Counted from the first letter of the stretch, positions 33,726-43,107 are shown. The stretch is DNA of 64,000 bases from Pseudotabrizicola algicola (GCF_010915705.1 NZ_JAAIKE010000003.1:571129-635128); one strand, 5' to 3'. The notes: a model not told the origin generated them from the letters alone. Translations and numbers: made by a program.

Positions 33726-36563
33726 ATGACCTATACCCCTGTCGCCTATAATCCCTACGATTTTGCCAATCGCCGCCACATCGGCCCCTCGCCCGCCGAG
33801 ATGGAGGCGATGCTCAAGGCCGTGGGCGTGCCGTCGCTCGACGCGCTGATCGACGAAACCGTGCCGAAGTCGATCCGCCAGAACACGCCCCTGTCATGGG
33901 CGCCCTTGGCCGAGCATGAACTGCTGGCCAAGATGCGCGAGGTCGGCAGCAAGAACAAGGTGATGACCAGCCTCATCGGGCAGGGGTATTACGGCACCGT
34001 CACCCCGCCCGCGATCCAGCGCAACATTCTCGAAAACCCCGCGTGGTATACCGCCTACACCCCCTATCAGCCCGAAATCGCCCAAGGCCGGCTCGAGGCG
34101 CTGCTGAACTACCAGACGATGGTCGCCGACCTGACCGGCCTTCCCGTCGCCAATGCCTCCCTGCTGGACGAGGCGACGGCTGCGGCGGAAGCCATGACGA
34201 TGGCCGAGCGCAGCGCCAAATCCAAGGCCAGAGCCTTCTTCGTCGACCGCTTCTGCCATCCGCAGACAATCGCCGTCATCCGCACCCGCGCCGAGCCTCT
34301 GGGGATCGAGATCATCGAGGACAAGATCGAAAACCTTGACGCCACCAAGGTCTTCGGCGCGATCTTCCAGTATCCGGGCAGCTATGGCCATGTGCGCGAC
34401 TTCACCGACCAGATCGCCGCACTGCACGACGCCAAGGCCCTTGCCATCGTGGCAACAGACCTTCTGGCCCTGTGCATGCTCAAGGAACCCGGTGCGATGG
34501 GGGCCGATATCGCCATCGGCTCGGCGCAGCGCTTTGGCGTTCCGATGGGCTACGGTGGCCCCCATGCCGCCTTCATGTCCTGCCGCGATGACCTGAAGCG
34601 CGCAATGCCGGGGCGCATCGTGGGCGTGTCCATCGATTCCCGCGGCAACAAGGCCTATCGCCTGTCGCTGCAAACGCGCGAGCAGCACATCCGCCGCGAG
34701 AAAGCCACCTCCAACGTCTGCACCGCGCAGGCGCTGCTGGCGGTGATGGCGTCGATGTATGCGGTGTTCCACGGCCCACAGGGCCTGCGCGCCATTGCCG
34801 AGCGGGTGCATTTCGGGACCAACCGCCTTGCCCGCGCGCTGAAAGCCGCCGGGGCCAAGGTCTCTCCCGCGGCCTTCTTCGATACCATCACGGTCGAGGT
34901 GGGCGTGGGGCAGGCCGGCATCCTCGCCGCCGCGCGGCAGGAAGGGCTGAACTTCCGCAAGATCGGCAACGACCGCGTGGGCATCTCTCTGGATGAAACC
35001 ACGGATGAACAGGTGCTGACCCGCATCCTGCGTGCCTTCGGCATCGAAGGCGTGCCGCCCCACCGCGCACAACTGGGCTTCCCCGAAACGATGGTGCGCA
35101 CCTCCGACTACCTCACGCACCCCGTTTTCCACATGAACCGGGCGGAATCGGAAATGATGCGCTATATGCGTCGCCTGTCCGACCGCGATCTGGCACTCGA
35201 CCGCGCCATGATCCCGCTCGGCTCCTGCACGATGAAGCTGAACGCGGCGGCCGAGATGATGCCGATCACATGGCCCGAATTCGGCAGCCTGCACCCCTTT
35301 GCCCCCGCTGATCAGGCGCTGGGGTATAAGGAGGCCATCGACGATCTGGCCGCGAAACTCTGCGAGATCACCGGCTATGACGCGATGTCGATGCAGCCCA
35401 ACTCGGGCGCGCAGGGCGAATATGCGGGGCTTCTGACCATTCAGGCCTATCACAAGGCGCGGGGCGACACCCAGCGCACCATCTGCCTGATCCCCACATC
35501 GGCGCATGGCACCAACCCCGCCAGCGCCCAGATGGTCGGCATGCAGGTGGTGGTGGTCAAAACCGCACCGAATGGCGACATCGACGTGGAAGATTTCCGC
35601 GCCAAGGCCGCCGCGGCGGGCGACCGTCTGGCCGCCTGCATGATCACCTATCCCAGCACGCATGGCGTGTTTGAGGAAACCGTGCGCGAGGTCTGCCAGA
35701 TCACCCATGACCACGGCGGGCAGGTCTATATCGACGGCGCCAACATGAACGCGCTGGTCGGGCTGGTGAAACCGGGCAAGATCGGCGGCGATGTCAGCCA
35801 CCTCAACCTGCACAAGACCTTTGCCATCCCGCATGGCGGCGGCGGCCCGGGCATGGGGCCGATCGGGGTGGGCGCGCATCTGGCGCCCTATCTGCCCGGC
35901 GATCCGCGCGAAACCGAAGGCGGGGCGGTCAGTGCGGCCCCTTACGGCTCTGCCTCCATCCTGCTGATCTCATGGGCCTATTGCCTGATGATGGGCGGCG
36001 AGGGGCTGACGCAGGCCACCCGCGTCGCCATCCTGAATGCCAATTACATCGCGGCGCGGCTGGCGGGCAGCTACCCGATCCTGTTCATGGGCAACAAGGG
36101 CCGCGTCGCGCATGAATGCATCCTCGATACCCGCCCCTTCGCCGAAGCGGGGGTGACGGTGGATGACATCGCCAAGCGTCTGATCGACAACGGCTTCCAT
36201 GCGCCGACCATGTCCTGGCCGGTGTCCGGCACGCTGATGGTGGAACCCACGGAAAGCGAAACCAAGGCCGAGATCGACCGCTTCATCACCGCGCTTCTGG
36301 CGATCCGCGAGGAAATCCGCGCGGTCGAGGCGGGCGAAATCAGCGCCGAAGACAGCCCCCTGCGCCACGCGCCCCACACGGTCAACGACCTTGTCGCCGA
36401 GTGGGACCGCAAATACTCGCGCGAGGCAGGCTGCTTCCCCCCCGGTGCCTTCCGGGTCGACAAATACTGGCCACCCGTGGGCCGCGTCGACAACGTCTAT
36501 GGCGACCGCAACCTGATCTGCACCTGCCCGCCGGTGGAAAGCTACGCCGAAGCGGCGGAATGA
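33726..36563 (+). CDS. gcvP: Glycine dehydrogenase (decarboxylating), P protein
   Basis: GcvP is the PLP enzyme that decarboxylates glycine and loads GcvH. It is the single-chain form (945 residues), equivalent to fused GcvPA and GcvPB. The first half begins [16 protein letters not shown]; the PLP lysine is in the second half at [35 protein letters not shown] and the C-terminal [31 protein letters not shown] block are typical. The L protein is not in this window. Confidence 0.97.
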   Translation: MTYTPVAYNPYDFANRRHIGPSPAEMEAMLKAVGVPSLDALIDETVPKSIRQNTPLSWAPLAEHELLAKMREVGSKNKVMTSLIGQGYYGTVTPPAIQRNILENPAWYTAYTPYQPEIAQGRLEALLNYQTMVADLTGLPVANASLLDEATAAAEAMTMAERSAKSKARAFFVDRFCHPQTIAVIRTRAEPLGIEIIEDKIENLDATKVFGAIFQYPGSYGHVRDFTDQIAALHDAKALAIVATDLLALCMLKEPGAMGADIAIGSAQRFGVPMGYGGPHAAFMSCRDDLKRAMPGRIVGVSIDSRGNKAYRLSLQTREQHIRREKATSNVCTAQALLAVMASMYAVFHGPQGLRAIAERVHFGTNRLARALKAAGAKVSPAAFFDTITVEVGVGQAGILAAARQEGLNFRKIGNDRVGISLDETTDEQVLTRILRAFGIEGVPPHRAQLGFPETMVRTSDYLTHPVFHMNRAESEMMRYMRRLSDRDLALDRAMIPLGSCTMKLNAAAEMMPITWPEFGSLHPFAPADQALGYKEAIDDLAAKLCEITGYDAMSMQPNSGAQGEYAGLLTIQAYHKARGDTQRTICLIPTSAHGTNPASAQMVGMQVVVVKTAPNGDIDVEDFRAKAAAAGDRLAACMITYPSTHGVFEETVREVCQITHDHGGQVYIDGANMNALVGLVKPGKIGGDVSHLNLHKTFAIPHGGGGPGMGPIGVGAHLAPYLPGDPRETEGGAVSAAPYGSASILLISWAYCLMMGGEGLTQATRVAILNANYIAARLAGSYPILFMGNKGRVAHECILDTRPFAEAGVTVDDIAKRLIDNGFHAPTMSWPVSGTLMVEPTESETKAEIDRFITALLAIREEIRAVEAGEISAEDSPLRHAPHTVNDLVAEWDRKYSREAGCFPPGAFRVDKYWPPVGRVDNVYGDRNLICTCPPVESYAEAAE

Positions 36564-36597
36564 TCGGGGGCCAAGGGCACGCCCGTAAATAATCACA

Positions 36598-36638
36598 ACC
36601 TTGCCCCGCGCCGCGAATTGACAGGCGCGGGGCAAGGT
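36598..36638. terminator. Terminator-like hairpin after gcvP
   Basis: Perfect 15-bp arms (ACCTTGCCCCGCGCC at 36598-36612 and its complement at 36624-36638) surround an 11-nt loop. It ends the gcv operon by position, without a T-run. The loop and 3' arm also contain the -35 region of a putative azlC promoter. Confidence 0.65.
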
Positions 36639-36646
36639 CCTAGCCA
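36618..36646 (+). promoter_or_regulatory. Candidate promoter of azlCD
   Basis: TTGACA at 36618-36623 is followed after 17 nt by TAGCCA (36641-36646). The transcription start would fall at or next to the azlC ATG (36653), giving a leaderless message. The -10 is weak. Confidence 0.4.
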
Positions 36647-36652
36647 AACGGC

Positions 36653-37348
36653 ATGACGCAGCCCCCCGCCACCTTCCGCTCTGGTCTGATCTCGGCCTTG
36701 CCGATTGCGATGGGCTATCTGCCGATTGCCTTTTCCTTCGGCATCGCCGCCACCCGCGCGGGCCTGACCGAGGCCGAGGCTGTGATGCTGTCTGTGGTGA
36801 TCTTCGCAGGGGCGGCGCAGTTTCTGGCGCTGGCGCTGATCACCTCGGGCGCGCCGCTGATCCTGTCGGCCTTCACGCTCGTCGCGATGAACCTGCGCCA
36901 TCTGCTCTACGGCCCTGCGCTGCTCAAGGCGGCGGGGCAGGCGGCCAGCACCCGCCGCGCCTGGGCCTGGGCCTTTGCCCTGACCGACGAGGTTTTCGGC
37001 GCATCCCTGGGGGCCATCGCGCGCGGCAGGCGGTTTTCCGAACCCTTCATGCTGGGCCTTGGTTTCGGGGCCTATGGGTCATGGGTGCTGGGCACCGCAC
37101 TGGGGGCCTTGGCGGGGGGCGGCGCGCTTCAGGACTGGCCCGCGCTGGATGCGGGGCTCGGCTTCATGCTGCCCGCGCTGTTCCTGTCGCTTCTCCTGTC
37201 CATCCTCACCCGCGCGCAACTGCCCCCGATCGCGGTGGCCGCCGCGGTCTGTGTCGCGGCGTCGCTCTGGTGGTCCTCGACCGCAGGCATCCTTCTGGGG
37301 ATGCTGGCAGGGGCGCTGACGGGGCTGGTCGGCCGGGTGCGCGCATGA
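36653..37348 (+). CDS. azlC: AzlC-family branched-chain amino acid exporter subunit
   Basis: The 231-residue inner-membrane protein belongs to the AzlC/YgaZ family, which with AzlD exports valine, leucine or related amino acids. The signatures are ALPIAMGYLPIAFSFGIAATRAGL, AGAAQFLALAL, MNLRHLLYGPAL and FALTDEVFGA. No Shine-Dalgarno lies upstream of ATG 36653, in line with a leaderless start. The stop overlaps azlD as ATGA. Confidence 0.93.
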   Translation: MTQPPATFRSGLISALPIAMGYLPIAFSFGIAATRAGLTEAEAVMLSVVIFAGAAQFLALALITSGAPLILSAFTLVAMNLRHLLYGPALLKAAGQAASTRRAWAWAFALTDEVFGASLGAIARGRRFSEPFMLGLGFGAYGSWVLGTALGALAGGGALQDWPALDAGLGFMLPALFLSLLLSILTRAQLPPIAVAAAVCVAASLWWSSTAGILLGMLAGALTGLVGRVRA

Positions 37349-37674
37349 GCCTCGATCTGCTCCTGATGGCACTCGTGGTCGGGGCCTTTACCTATGGCTT
37401 CCGCTTCGGCCCCACCAAGCTCTCGCTGCACGACCTGCCGCCGCAGTCGCTGCGTGCGCGCTTTCTCGCTGCCACCGGCCCCGCTGCGATTGCGACCCTG
37501 TTTGTCGCCTCTGTCCTGCCGGTGCTGCGGTCCGGCGGGCAGAACGCCTTGCCGCTGATCGCGGGCACCCTTGCGGTGCTGGCGGTGTTCTTCTGGCGGC
37601 GCTCGGTGGTGGCGGCGACGCTGTCGGGGGCGGCGGCCTATGGCTTCGCTTTCTGGCTGACCCTGCCGGCTTGA
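37345..37674 (+). CDS. azlD: AzlD-family branched-chain amino acid exporter subunit
   Basis: The 109-residue membrane protein has four predicted helices and begins MSLDLLLMALVVGAFTYGFR. LRARFLAATGPAAIATLFVASVL is typical of the small AzlD/YgaH partner. Its ATG overlaps the azlC stop by ATGA. A GC hairpin at 37679-37700 (GCGCCC/GGGCGC) follows the gene. Confidence 0.9.
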   Translation: MSLDLLLMALVVGAFTYGFRFGPTKLSLHDLPPQSLRARFLAATGPAAIATLFVASVLPVLRSGGQNALPLIAGTLAVLAVFFWRRSVVAATLSGAAAYGFAFWLTLPA

Positions 37675-37729
37675 CCTTGCGCCCGCCCGCCCGAGGGCGC
37701 AGCATGGGGCCCAGAAAAAGGGGGAAGCC

Positions 37730-38047
37730 ATGCTGGAAATCAGCCCGTCCAAAGTCGTCCAGATCATCTTCCAGCACCGCGAAGGCCCGATTGCCGCGGC
37801 CGAGTTGCACGCGTTCATCGACGGCCTGAATGTCGATGAAAAGGCGCATCTGACCGCCCTTGCATGGGTCGGGCGCGGCGCGTTCGAGCCCGAGGATTTC
37901 GCCGAAGCCCTCGTCACCGCCCATACCCAGGCCACCACCCCCACCGCCGATTACCTGATCGGCATGCCGCATCTGGCCGAGAACCTCGAGGCCGGGCTGG
38001 AGGCGATGGGGATCGACGTGACCGGCGAGGAAGAAGACCTGCTCTAG
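37730..38047 (+). CDS. DUF3775-family protein
   Basis: The 105-residue acidic protein (MLEISPSKVVQIIFQHREGP ...) matches the small DUF3775 family of proteobacteria, recognised from the LEISPSKV N-terminus and TADYLIGMPHLAENLEAGLEAMG near the end. The function is unknown. AAGGGGGAAG precedes the ATG at good spacing. Confidence 0.8.
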   Translation: MLEISPSKVVQIIFQHREGPIAAAELHAFIDGLNVDEKAHLTALAWVGRGAFEPEDFAEALVTAHTQATTPTADYLIGMPHLAENLEAGLEAMGIDVTGEEEDLL

Positions 38048-38077
38048 CCCCTTGCAGATCCGCCCCTGCGTCCAAAT

Positions 38078-38097
38078 ATATTCACCGCATTGAATAT
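38078..38097. promoter_or_regulatory. AT-rich dyad upstream of trxC
   Basis: ATATTCA (38078-38084) and TGAATAT (38091-38097) form a 7-bp dyad with a 6-nt spacer in otherwise GC-rich DNA, ending 10 nt before the trxC start. It could be an operator overlapping the promoter, or an RNA hairpin near the Shine-Dalgarno. Confidence 0.45.
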
Positions 38098-38107
38098 GAG
38101 GCCCCCG

Positions 38108-38569
38108 ATGACCACCACCACCCAAGCCAGCCTGAAGCTGACCTGCACCACCTGCGGCCAGATCAACCGCATCCCCGCCACCCGCGCAGGCGACCGCCCC
38201 AAATGCGGCAGTTGCGGCGAGGTTCTGGTGTCGGACAAGGTGGCCGAGCTGGATGCCGCCGCGCATGACAAGGCCACCCGCACCGACGACCTGCCGCTTC
38301 TGGTCGACTACTGGGCGCCGTGGTGCGGCCCCTGCCGGATGATGGCCCCCGAATTCGCCAAGGCCGCCAAGGCCCTGACGCCGCAGGCCCGCCTTGCCAA
38401 GATCAACACCGAAGACCACCCCGCCGTCTCGCAGCGCGCGGGCATCCGGGGCATCCCCGCGCTGATCCTCTATCACCGGGGGCGCGAGATTGCGCGGCTG
38501 GCAGGGGCAAGACCGGCGGCAGAGATCGTGGCCTTCGTCCAAAGCCATGCGAAGGGCAGGGCAGGCTGA
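38108..38569 (+). CDS. trxC: Thioredoxin 2 (zinc-finger thioredoxin)
   Basis: TrxC reduces protein disulfides, especially under oxidative stress. The 153-residue product has an N-terminal zinc-binding segment with two CxxC pairs (LTCTTCGQ and PKCGSCGEV) and a thioredoxin domain with active site YWAPWCGPCRMMAPEF and the cis-Pro segment IRGIPALILY. ATG 38108 follows GAGG; upstream ATG 38096 and TTG 38090 fall inside the AT-rich dyad region and are less likely. Confidence 0.94.
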   Translation: MTTTTQASLKLTCTTCGQINRIPATRAGDRPKCGSCGEVLVSDKVAELDAAAHDKATRTDDLPLLVDYWAPWCGPCRMMAPEFAKAAKALTPQARLAKINTEDHPAVSQRAGIRGIPALILYHRGREIARLAGARPAAEIVAFVQSHAKGRAG

Positions 38570-38578
38570 CCCCGCGCG

Positions 38579-39388
38579 CTAATCCATCCCCTGCCAGCCC
38601 GCGGCGTCGTCTGCCTGCCGGTAGCGCGTCACACTGCCCTGCGCAAAGGCCAAGGCCTCGCCCTGTGTGCGCCAGCGCGTCACCGTGACAAGCCCCTGAT
38701 CGAAGTCGACCACGTTCAGGTCATTGTCCTCGCCCCTCAGGCGTGACGACAGCGTGGTGCCCGCCTGCACGCAAAGCATCGACCGCGCCCCCTTGCGCAG
38801 CGCGAAGGGTGCGGCGGCCCACAGGTGCAGGTGCCCGCTCAGCACCACATCCGCCCCCGCCCGCGCCAAGGCTTCGGCCCCCGCTCCGGCCCCGCGCATC
38901 GGGGTCTTGCCGGTGGCGGCGGGCGTCGTCAGCGGATGGTGCAGCGCAACCACCCGCAACTGCCCCGCCCGCGCCCCGCGAAACACCTGCGCCACCTGCG
39001 CCAGCGCGCGGGGCCGCAGCACCCCGCGCTGCCATGCGAAAGGGTCGGCGGTGTTCACCCCCGCCACCAGCATGTCGCCCGCCTCCACCACCGGCTCCAG
39101 TGCAGGCCCCACCGCCGCGCGAAAGCCGCGCCACGGCCACAGCAGCCGCGCCAGCGGGTTATACAGAGGCACATCATGGTTGCCCGGCACGCACAGCACC
39201 GCCCCCGGCAACGCCGCGACCAGATCGGCCGCCGCCGCCCATTCGCGCGGCCGCGCCCTTTGCGTCAGATCGCCCGAGATCACCACCACATCGGGCCGCA
39301 ACCGCTGCGCCAGCGCGATCAGCGGCGCCACCAGCCCCGCGCGCTCGGTGCCGAAATGCAGGTCCGACAGGTGCAGCAGCCGTGTCAT
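38579..39388 (-). CDS. Calcineurin-like metallophosphoesterase
   Basis: The 269-residue product has all metallophosphoesterase blocks: LLHLSDLHFG, VVISGDLTQRA, VCVPGNHDVP, VALHHPLT and VLSGHLHLW. It resembles cyclic-AMP phosphodiesterase CpdA-type and class III phosphodiesterases; the substrate is not certain. It starts 1 nt after the stop of the lipid kinase gene and is the last of three co-oriented genes. Confidence 0.88.
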   Translation of the reverse strand: MTRLLHLSDLHFGTERAGLVAPLIALAQRLRPDVVVISGDLTQRARPREWAAAADLVAALPGAVLCVPGNHDVPLYNPLARLLWPWRGFRAAVGPALEPVVEAGDMLVAGVNTADPFAWQRGVLRPRALAQVAQVFRGARAGQLRVVALHHPLTTPAATGKTPMRGAGAGAEALARAGADVVLSGHLHLWAAAPFALRKGARSMLCVQAGTTLSSRLRGEDNDLNVVDFDQGLVTVTRWRTQGEALAFAQGSVTRYRQADDAAGWQGMD

Positions 39389-39389
39389 G

Positions 39390-40289
39390 CTATCCCGCCT
39401 CTGGCACGATGACGGTCAGCGCATCGGGCAGATAGCGAAAGCAGAATGGAGAGGCCATCTTCTCGCGCTCGCCGTCGCGGGCAATCGTGCGGCGGCGCGC
39501 CCGCGTCTCGATCTCCACGCGGCTCGCGCCCAGCAGCGCGAAATCGCGGTAGGGCCGCGCCATCCGCGCCGCCATCCGCAAGGCAAATCCCAGTAGTTGC
39601 CAGCGCCGCAACGGCGGGGCAATATACACCGCCAGCTTGCCCGAGCGGATCAGATCCACCCCCTCCTGCATCCCGTATTCTTCCAGTTGATAGGCATTCT
39701 GGGCGATGAACACCATCGGCGAATGGCGCACCTCTTCGACCCCGTCCACCACCAGAGTCATCCGGCTGGGGCGGTTATAGGTCGCCAGCACCCGCAGCCC
39801 CGACCAATAGGCCGTCAGGCGCGAGCGCCCCCATTTGGCATAGGCCGCCTCGCGCCGCTCCAGCAAGGCCGGATAAAGCCCCAGACTGGCATTGTTGAGA
39901 AACAGCTTGCCATTCACCTCGCCCGCCGCAACCTGCCGCTCGCGCCCTGTCAAAAGCTGCGCCATCGCCGCCTCGGGGTCGGTGTCCAGCCCCAGACTGC
40001 GGGCGAAAAAGTTGAAGGTGCCCAAGGGTAAAATCCCGATCGCGATCCCCGATCCGGCCAGTTCCGTGGCGACCGCGCAGAGCGTTCCATCGCCCCCCGC
40101 CGCAATCACCGTGGCAAAGCCTTCGGCCCGCGCCTTCTGCGCCTCGGCAGCGATCAGGGCCCCATGCCGGATCAGCCGCACCTCATGGCGCAGGCCCGCA
40201 TCGCGCAAGGGCGCGGTCAGGTCCCTGATCTGCCGCGCCGCCTTTCGTCCTGCGCCGTCATTGGCCAGCACACAAATGGGTTCACGCAT
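39390..40289 (-). CDS. Diacylglycerol kinase-like lipid kinase
   Basis: The 299-residue product is a DagK/YegS/LCB5-type lipid kinase. It has the ATP-binding core VIAAGGDGTLCAVATEL (GGDGT), ILPLGTFNFFARSLGL and FLNNASLGLYP. It phosphorylates a lipid such as diacylglycerol or an undecaprenyl- or sphingoid-type substrate. ATG 40289 follows GGAG; the frame continues open to 40328. It lies between the zinc peptidase and the phosphoesterase genes, probably in one transcript. Confidence 0.87.
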   Translation of the reverse strand: MREPICVLANDGAGRKAARQIRDLTAPLRDAGLRHEVRLIRHGALIAAEAQKARAEGFATVIAAGGDGTLCAVATELAGSGIAIGILPLGTFNFFARSLGLDTDPEAAMAQLLTGRERQVAAGEVNGKLFLNNASLGLYPALLERREAAYAKWGRSRLTAYWSGLRVLATYNRPSRMTLVVDGVEEVRHSPMVFIAQNAYQLEEYGMQEGVDLIRSGKLAVYIAPPLRRWQLLGFALRMAARMARPYRDFALLGASRVEIETRARRRTIARDGEREKMASPFCFRYLPDALTVIVPEAG

Positions 40290-40324
40290 GGGACCAACAC
40301 TCCTGTCGGCACCATGCCGCCCGG

Positions 40325-41443
40325 TCAAACGGGCTGGCGCGCGCTTGGTTCCCGTCCGCGCGACGTCTGATGCACGATATCATGCACGAACCGCAGTTTG
40401 GCCTGCACGTCAGGCGGCAGCGAGAACGGATAGAGGTCTTGCTGCCCCATCGAGCGGTTCAGGCTGTTCAACGCGAGCGTCAGCGGCACCCAGGTGTCGA
40501 TCAGGGTGGCGGCATCGCGGCTTTGATAGGGGTCAATGTGCACCTGCGCCGTCAGATCGGCTCCGGCGTCCACCCGCAAGCCAAGCGCCGCCGCCGTTTC
40601 CAGCGTATCGACCATATGCAGGTAATGCGCCCAAGTCTCGGCCCAGTCTTCCCAAGGGTGCATGGTGGCATAGGCCGAGACAAAGCGGTTTTCCCAGCCA
40701 TCCGGCGCCCCCGTCTCGTAATGCCGCTGCAAGGCTGCGGCGTAATCGGCCCGCTCGTCACCGAACAGCGCGCGGCAGGCCTCCAGCGCGGCGGGGTCGT
40801 CGCGCACCAGAATATCCCAGTAATAATGGCCGACCTCGTGGCGGAAATGGCCGAGCAGGGTGCGATAGGCCTCGCCCATCTGGCTGCGCCGCTCCTCGCG
40901 TGCGGCATCATCCGCCTCGATCAGGGCAATGGTGATCACCCCGTCCGCATGGCCGGTCATCACTGGCTCGGCGCTGCCCGGATCATCGGCCAGAAAGGCG
41001 AAAGACAAAGGCTGCGGGTGGCCGCTCTCGGGCAGGGGGCGCGGCAGGTTCAGGCGCAGCAGCGAATAGACCAGCCGCCGCTTGGCCGCCTCGATCTTGA
41101 TCCACAGCGCCACATGCTCGGGCGTCGACAGATCGGGAACCGTCCGGTTGTGCTGGCAGGCCAGACAATAGCCCGCTTCGCCCGCCGCATCCCCCTCGGG
41201 GCAGGGCAGCATCCAGTTGCAGGCGCTGCGCTCCCAGTTGCGGCAAAACCGCAAGGGGCCGGGGTCCGCATCTTGCGTCTGCGCTCCGGCATCCGGCAGG
41301 GCGCGCCACACCGGTCCATCGGGGGCCACGGCCAGCATCCTGTCCGCTTCGGGCAGATATCCCAGCGTGCTGCCACAGTTCAGGCAGACCGTGTTTTCAA
41401 AATACAGGGTTTGGCCGCAACATTGGCACCGAAACAGCTTCAT
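40325..41443 (-). CDS. Zinc-ribbon metallopeptidase-like protein (DUF2248 type)
   Basis: The 372-residue product begins with a zinc-ribbon (MKLFRCQCCGQTLYFEN, VCLNCGSTLGYLP) and carries a zincin motif HFRHEVGHYYWDILV (HExxH) near residue 200, followed by HPWEDWAETWAHYLHMVD, which supplies a third ligand region. The layout matches the putative zinc-binding metallopeptidase family of proteobacteria. Two more Cys clusters (RFCRNWERSACNWMLPCPEGD and YCLACQHN) suggest a second structural metal. The role is unknown. Confidence 0.85.
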   Translation of the reverse strand: MKLFRCQCCGQTLYFENTVCLNCGSTLGYLPEADRMLAVAPDGPVWRALPDAGAQTQDADPGPLRFCRNWERSACNWMLPCPEGDAAGEAGYCLACQHNRTVPDLSTPEHVALWIKIEAAKRRLVYSLLRLNLPRPLPESGHPQPLSFAFLADDPGSAEPVMTGHADGVITIALIEADDAAREERRSQMGEAYRTLLGHFRHEVGHYYWDILVRDDPAALEACRALFGDERADYAAALQRHYETGAPDGWENRFVSAYATMHPWEDWAETWAHYLHMVDTLETAAALGLRVDAGADLTAQVHIDPYQSRDAATLIDTWVPLTLALNSLNRSMGQQDLYPFSLPPDVQAKLRFVHDIVHQTSRGREPSARQPV

Positions 41444-41671
41444 GGCAGCAAAGTCCTTGGGATGCGAGGATCAGACCACGCCTGCCCCCGCCGCTCAAGC
41501 ATCCGGTCGGCAAGTGTCAGGTGCGCGGGGCGGCACCCGCCAGACAACCCGCCGCCCTTGCCGCGGTTCCGAACAATCTGCCTGCAAAAGCAACTTTGGC
41601 TTGATCCGTGTCAACTCGCAAAGCCGCGCGGGCGGCTAGGCTCTGGTTGAACCACATGACAGGAGCGAGCG
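41444..41671 (+). other. Gap between the zinc peptidase and the 58-residue protein genes
   Basis: This 228-nt divergent intergenic region must hold promoters for both genes. I see TTGATCCGTGTCAA (41601-41614) and a TAGGCT (41637) but no convincing promoter pair and no RNA gene. Confidence 0.35.
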
Positions 41672-41848
41672 ATGTCCCGGCTGATGGCAGTTCTCTTTTC
41701 GATCATCTCCACCTCGCTGATGGGGGTCGGCGTCATCGTGGCCCTGACCACGGGCCATGATACCGTGCAACCCATCGTGATCGGCGCGGCGACCGGTTTT
41801 GTCGCCGCCATCCCGGTCAGCTGGCTCGTGGCGCGGCAACTCGCCTGA
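41672..41848 (+). CDS. Small membrane protein of 58 residues, Rhodobacteraceae-type
   Basis: This short gene encodes two hydrophobic helices (LMAVLFSIISTSLMGVGVIVAL and PIVIGAATGFVAAIPVSWLVA). AGGAG lies 6 nt before the ATG. Similar proteins of this length in the family are often labelled CTP synthetase in databases, which the sequence does not support: there is no catalytic domain. It is a membrane protein of unknown function that converges on an esterase gene. Confidence 0.75.
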   Translation: MSRLMAVLFSIISTSLMGVGVIVALTTGHDTVQPIVIGAATGFVAAIPVSWLVARQLA

Positions 41849-41870
41849 CGGCACCGGTTGCCCGACAGGG

Positions 41871-42644
41871 TCAGGCGCTCAGGAACACCCGCACGGTTTC
41901 TTCGAACTCGCGCGGCTTTTCCGCGTGCAGCCAATGCCCGGTGCCGGGAATCTTCGCAAAGCGCGTCGCCGGAAACAGCGCGCGGATCGTCTCGCGGTGC
42001 TCGGGCCGGACATAATGGCTGTCTGCGCCGGTCAGGAACAGCGCCGGCCCGTCAAACACGCCCTGGGTGCCGGGCCAGCCGACAATCTTGGGCATCTCGG
42101 CCTCCAGCACATCGAGGTTCAGCCGCCAGCGCGGCCCGCCCTCGGCCTTCAGGTCCAGCGATTGCAGGAAGAATGCCCGCAGGCTCGGCTCGTCCACCGT
42201 CTGGGCCAGACGCCGGTCCGCCTCGCCCCGCGCGGTCAAGCCCGTCAGGTCCAGCCCGCGCATGGCACGGGCGTGCTGCGACTGGTCGTGGCCATAGGCC
42301 ACCGGCGCGATATCGGCCACCACCAGCCGCCGGACCAGCGCGCCCTGCGTCAGGGCAAGCTGCATCGCCGCCTTGCCGCCCATCGAATGGCCCAGCAGAT
42401 CCACCCGCCCGCCAAGCTGCGCAATCACCTCGGCCAGATCCGCCGCCATCTCGGGATAGCCATGCACCGCCGCGCGCGGGCTCTCGCCGTGGTTGCGCAT
42501 GTCCACCGCCACCACATCGCGCACATCGGCCAGCCGCCGCGCGATCACGCCCCAGTTCCGCGCGCTGCCGTAAAGCCCATGCGCGATGACCAGCGGCAGG
42601 GCATCGGTGGGCGTGGCGGCGGGGTGGCGGATCGTGGCAAGCAT
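41871..42644 (-). CDS. Alpha/beta hydrolase (YbfF-like esterase)
   Basis: The 257-residue product is an alpha/beta hydrolase with the oxyanion region VIAHGLYGSARNW, nucleophile elbow LLGHSMGGKAAM, and catalytic His in GTGHWLHAEKPREF. MRNHGESPRA and VVADIAPVAYGH are typical of the YbfF subgroup of acyl-CoA and short-chain esterases. The physiological substrate is unknown. It is divergent from the small membrane protein at 42736. Confidence 0.88.
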   Translation of the reverse strand: MLATIRHPAATPTDALPLVIAHGLYGSARNWGVIARRLADVRDVVAVDMRNHGESPRAAVHGYPEMAADLAEVIAQLGGRVDLLGHSMGGKAAMQLALTQGALVRRLVVADIAPVAYGHDQSQHARAMRGLDLTGLTARGEADRRLAQTVDEPSLRAFFLQSLDLKAEGGPRWRLNLDVLEAEMPKIVGWPGTQGVFDGPALFLTGADSHYVRPEHRETIRALFPATRFAKIPGTGHWLHAEKPREFEETVRVFLSA

Positions 42645-42685
42645 GCCACCTCTTTACCGCCAGTTACCGCGCCGTGCCAGACCTG

Positions 42686-42714
42686 TTGAGCATTGCCCCG
42701 CGCCAGCCTAGAGT
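42686..42714 (+). promoter_or_regulatory. Candidate promoter of the 123-residue protein gene
   Basis: TTGAGC (42686-42691) and TAGAGT (42709-42714) are 17 nt apart and lie 22 nt upstream of the ATG at 42736, leaving a short leader with AAGGTG. Confidence 0.45.
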
Positions 42715-42735
42715 CGGAAAAAAAGGTGCAGGGGC

Positions 42736-43107
42736 ATGAGCGCAGTCACAATCCAGCAGATGGCCGACCGGATCGCCGGGCTGATGGAAGAACGCCTCCG
42801 CATCCGGGGGCAGGGCCTGTCGGAAAAACTGCGCCGGGGCGGGCGGCTCCTGCCGCGCTCGGTGCGCGCCCATGCGCGCGAACTGGCCGATTTCGCCGAA
42901 AAGGCAAAAAATCCCAAACTTCTGGTGCAGATAGATCAGGCGCGGGTCGCCGCCTGCTATGACGTCTGCCTGCGCTATCTCTCGGCGCGGCGGGCCGGCT
43001 CTGTCCTTGCCAACGCCCTGCTGCGGGTCGCAGCCACTGTCGGGCTTGGCCTTGTCGTTCTGGGGGGGCTTGTCGTCTTGGTGCAGAAACTGCAGGGCCG
43101 CATCTGA
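42736..43107 (+). CDS. Conserved hypothetical membrane-anchored protein, 123 residues
   Basis: The N-terminal two thirds are charged and helical (MADRIAGLMEERLRIRGQGL, RSVRAHARELADFAEKAKNPKLL) and the C-terminus has one membrane segment (LLRVAATVGLGLVVLGGLVVLVQKL), so it is probably a tail-anchored inner-membrane protein. I do not recognise the family by function. It converges on glyA across a 25-bp perfect inverted repeat. Confidence 0.75.
   Translation: MSAVTIQQMADRIAGLMEERLRIRGQGLSEKLRRGGRLLPRSVRAHARELADFAEKAKNPKLLVQIDQARVAACYDVCLRYLSARRAGSVLANALLRVAATVGLGLVVLGGLVVLVQKLQGRI

Noticed and set aside
33894-35879. Minus-strand open frame of 661 codons opposite gcvP
   Set aside because: Shadow of gcvP with His/Gly/Arg-biased composition and no domain.
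41849-41870. Terminator between the 58-residue protein and esterase genes
   Set aside because: The 22-nt convergent gap shows no stem with a T-run or enough pairing to call.
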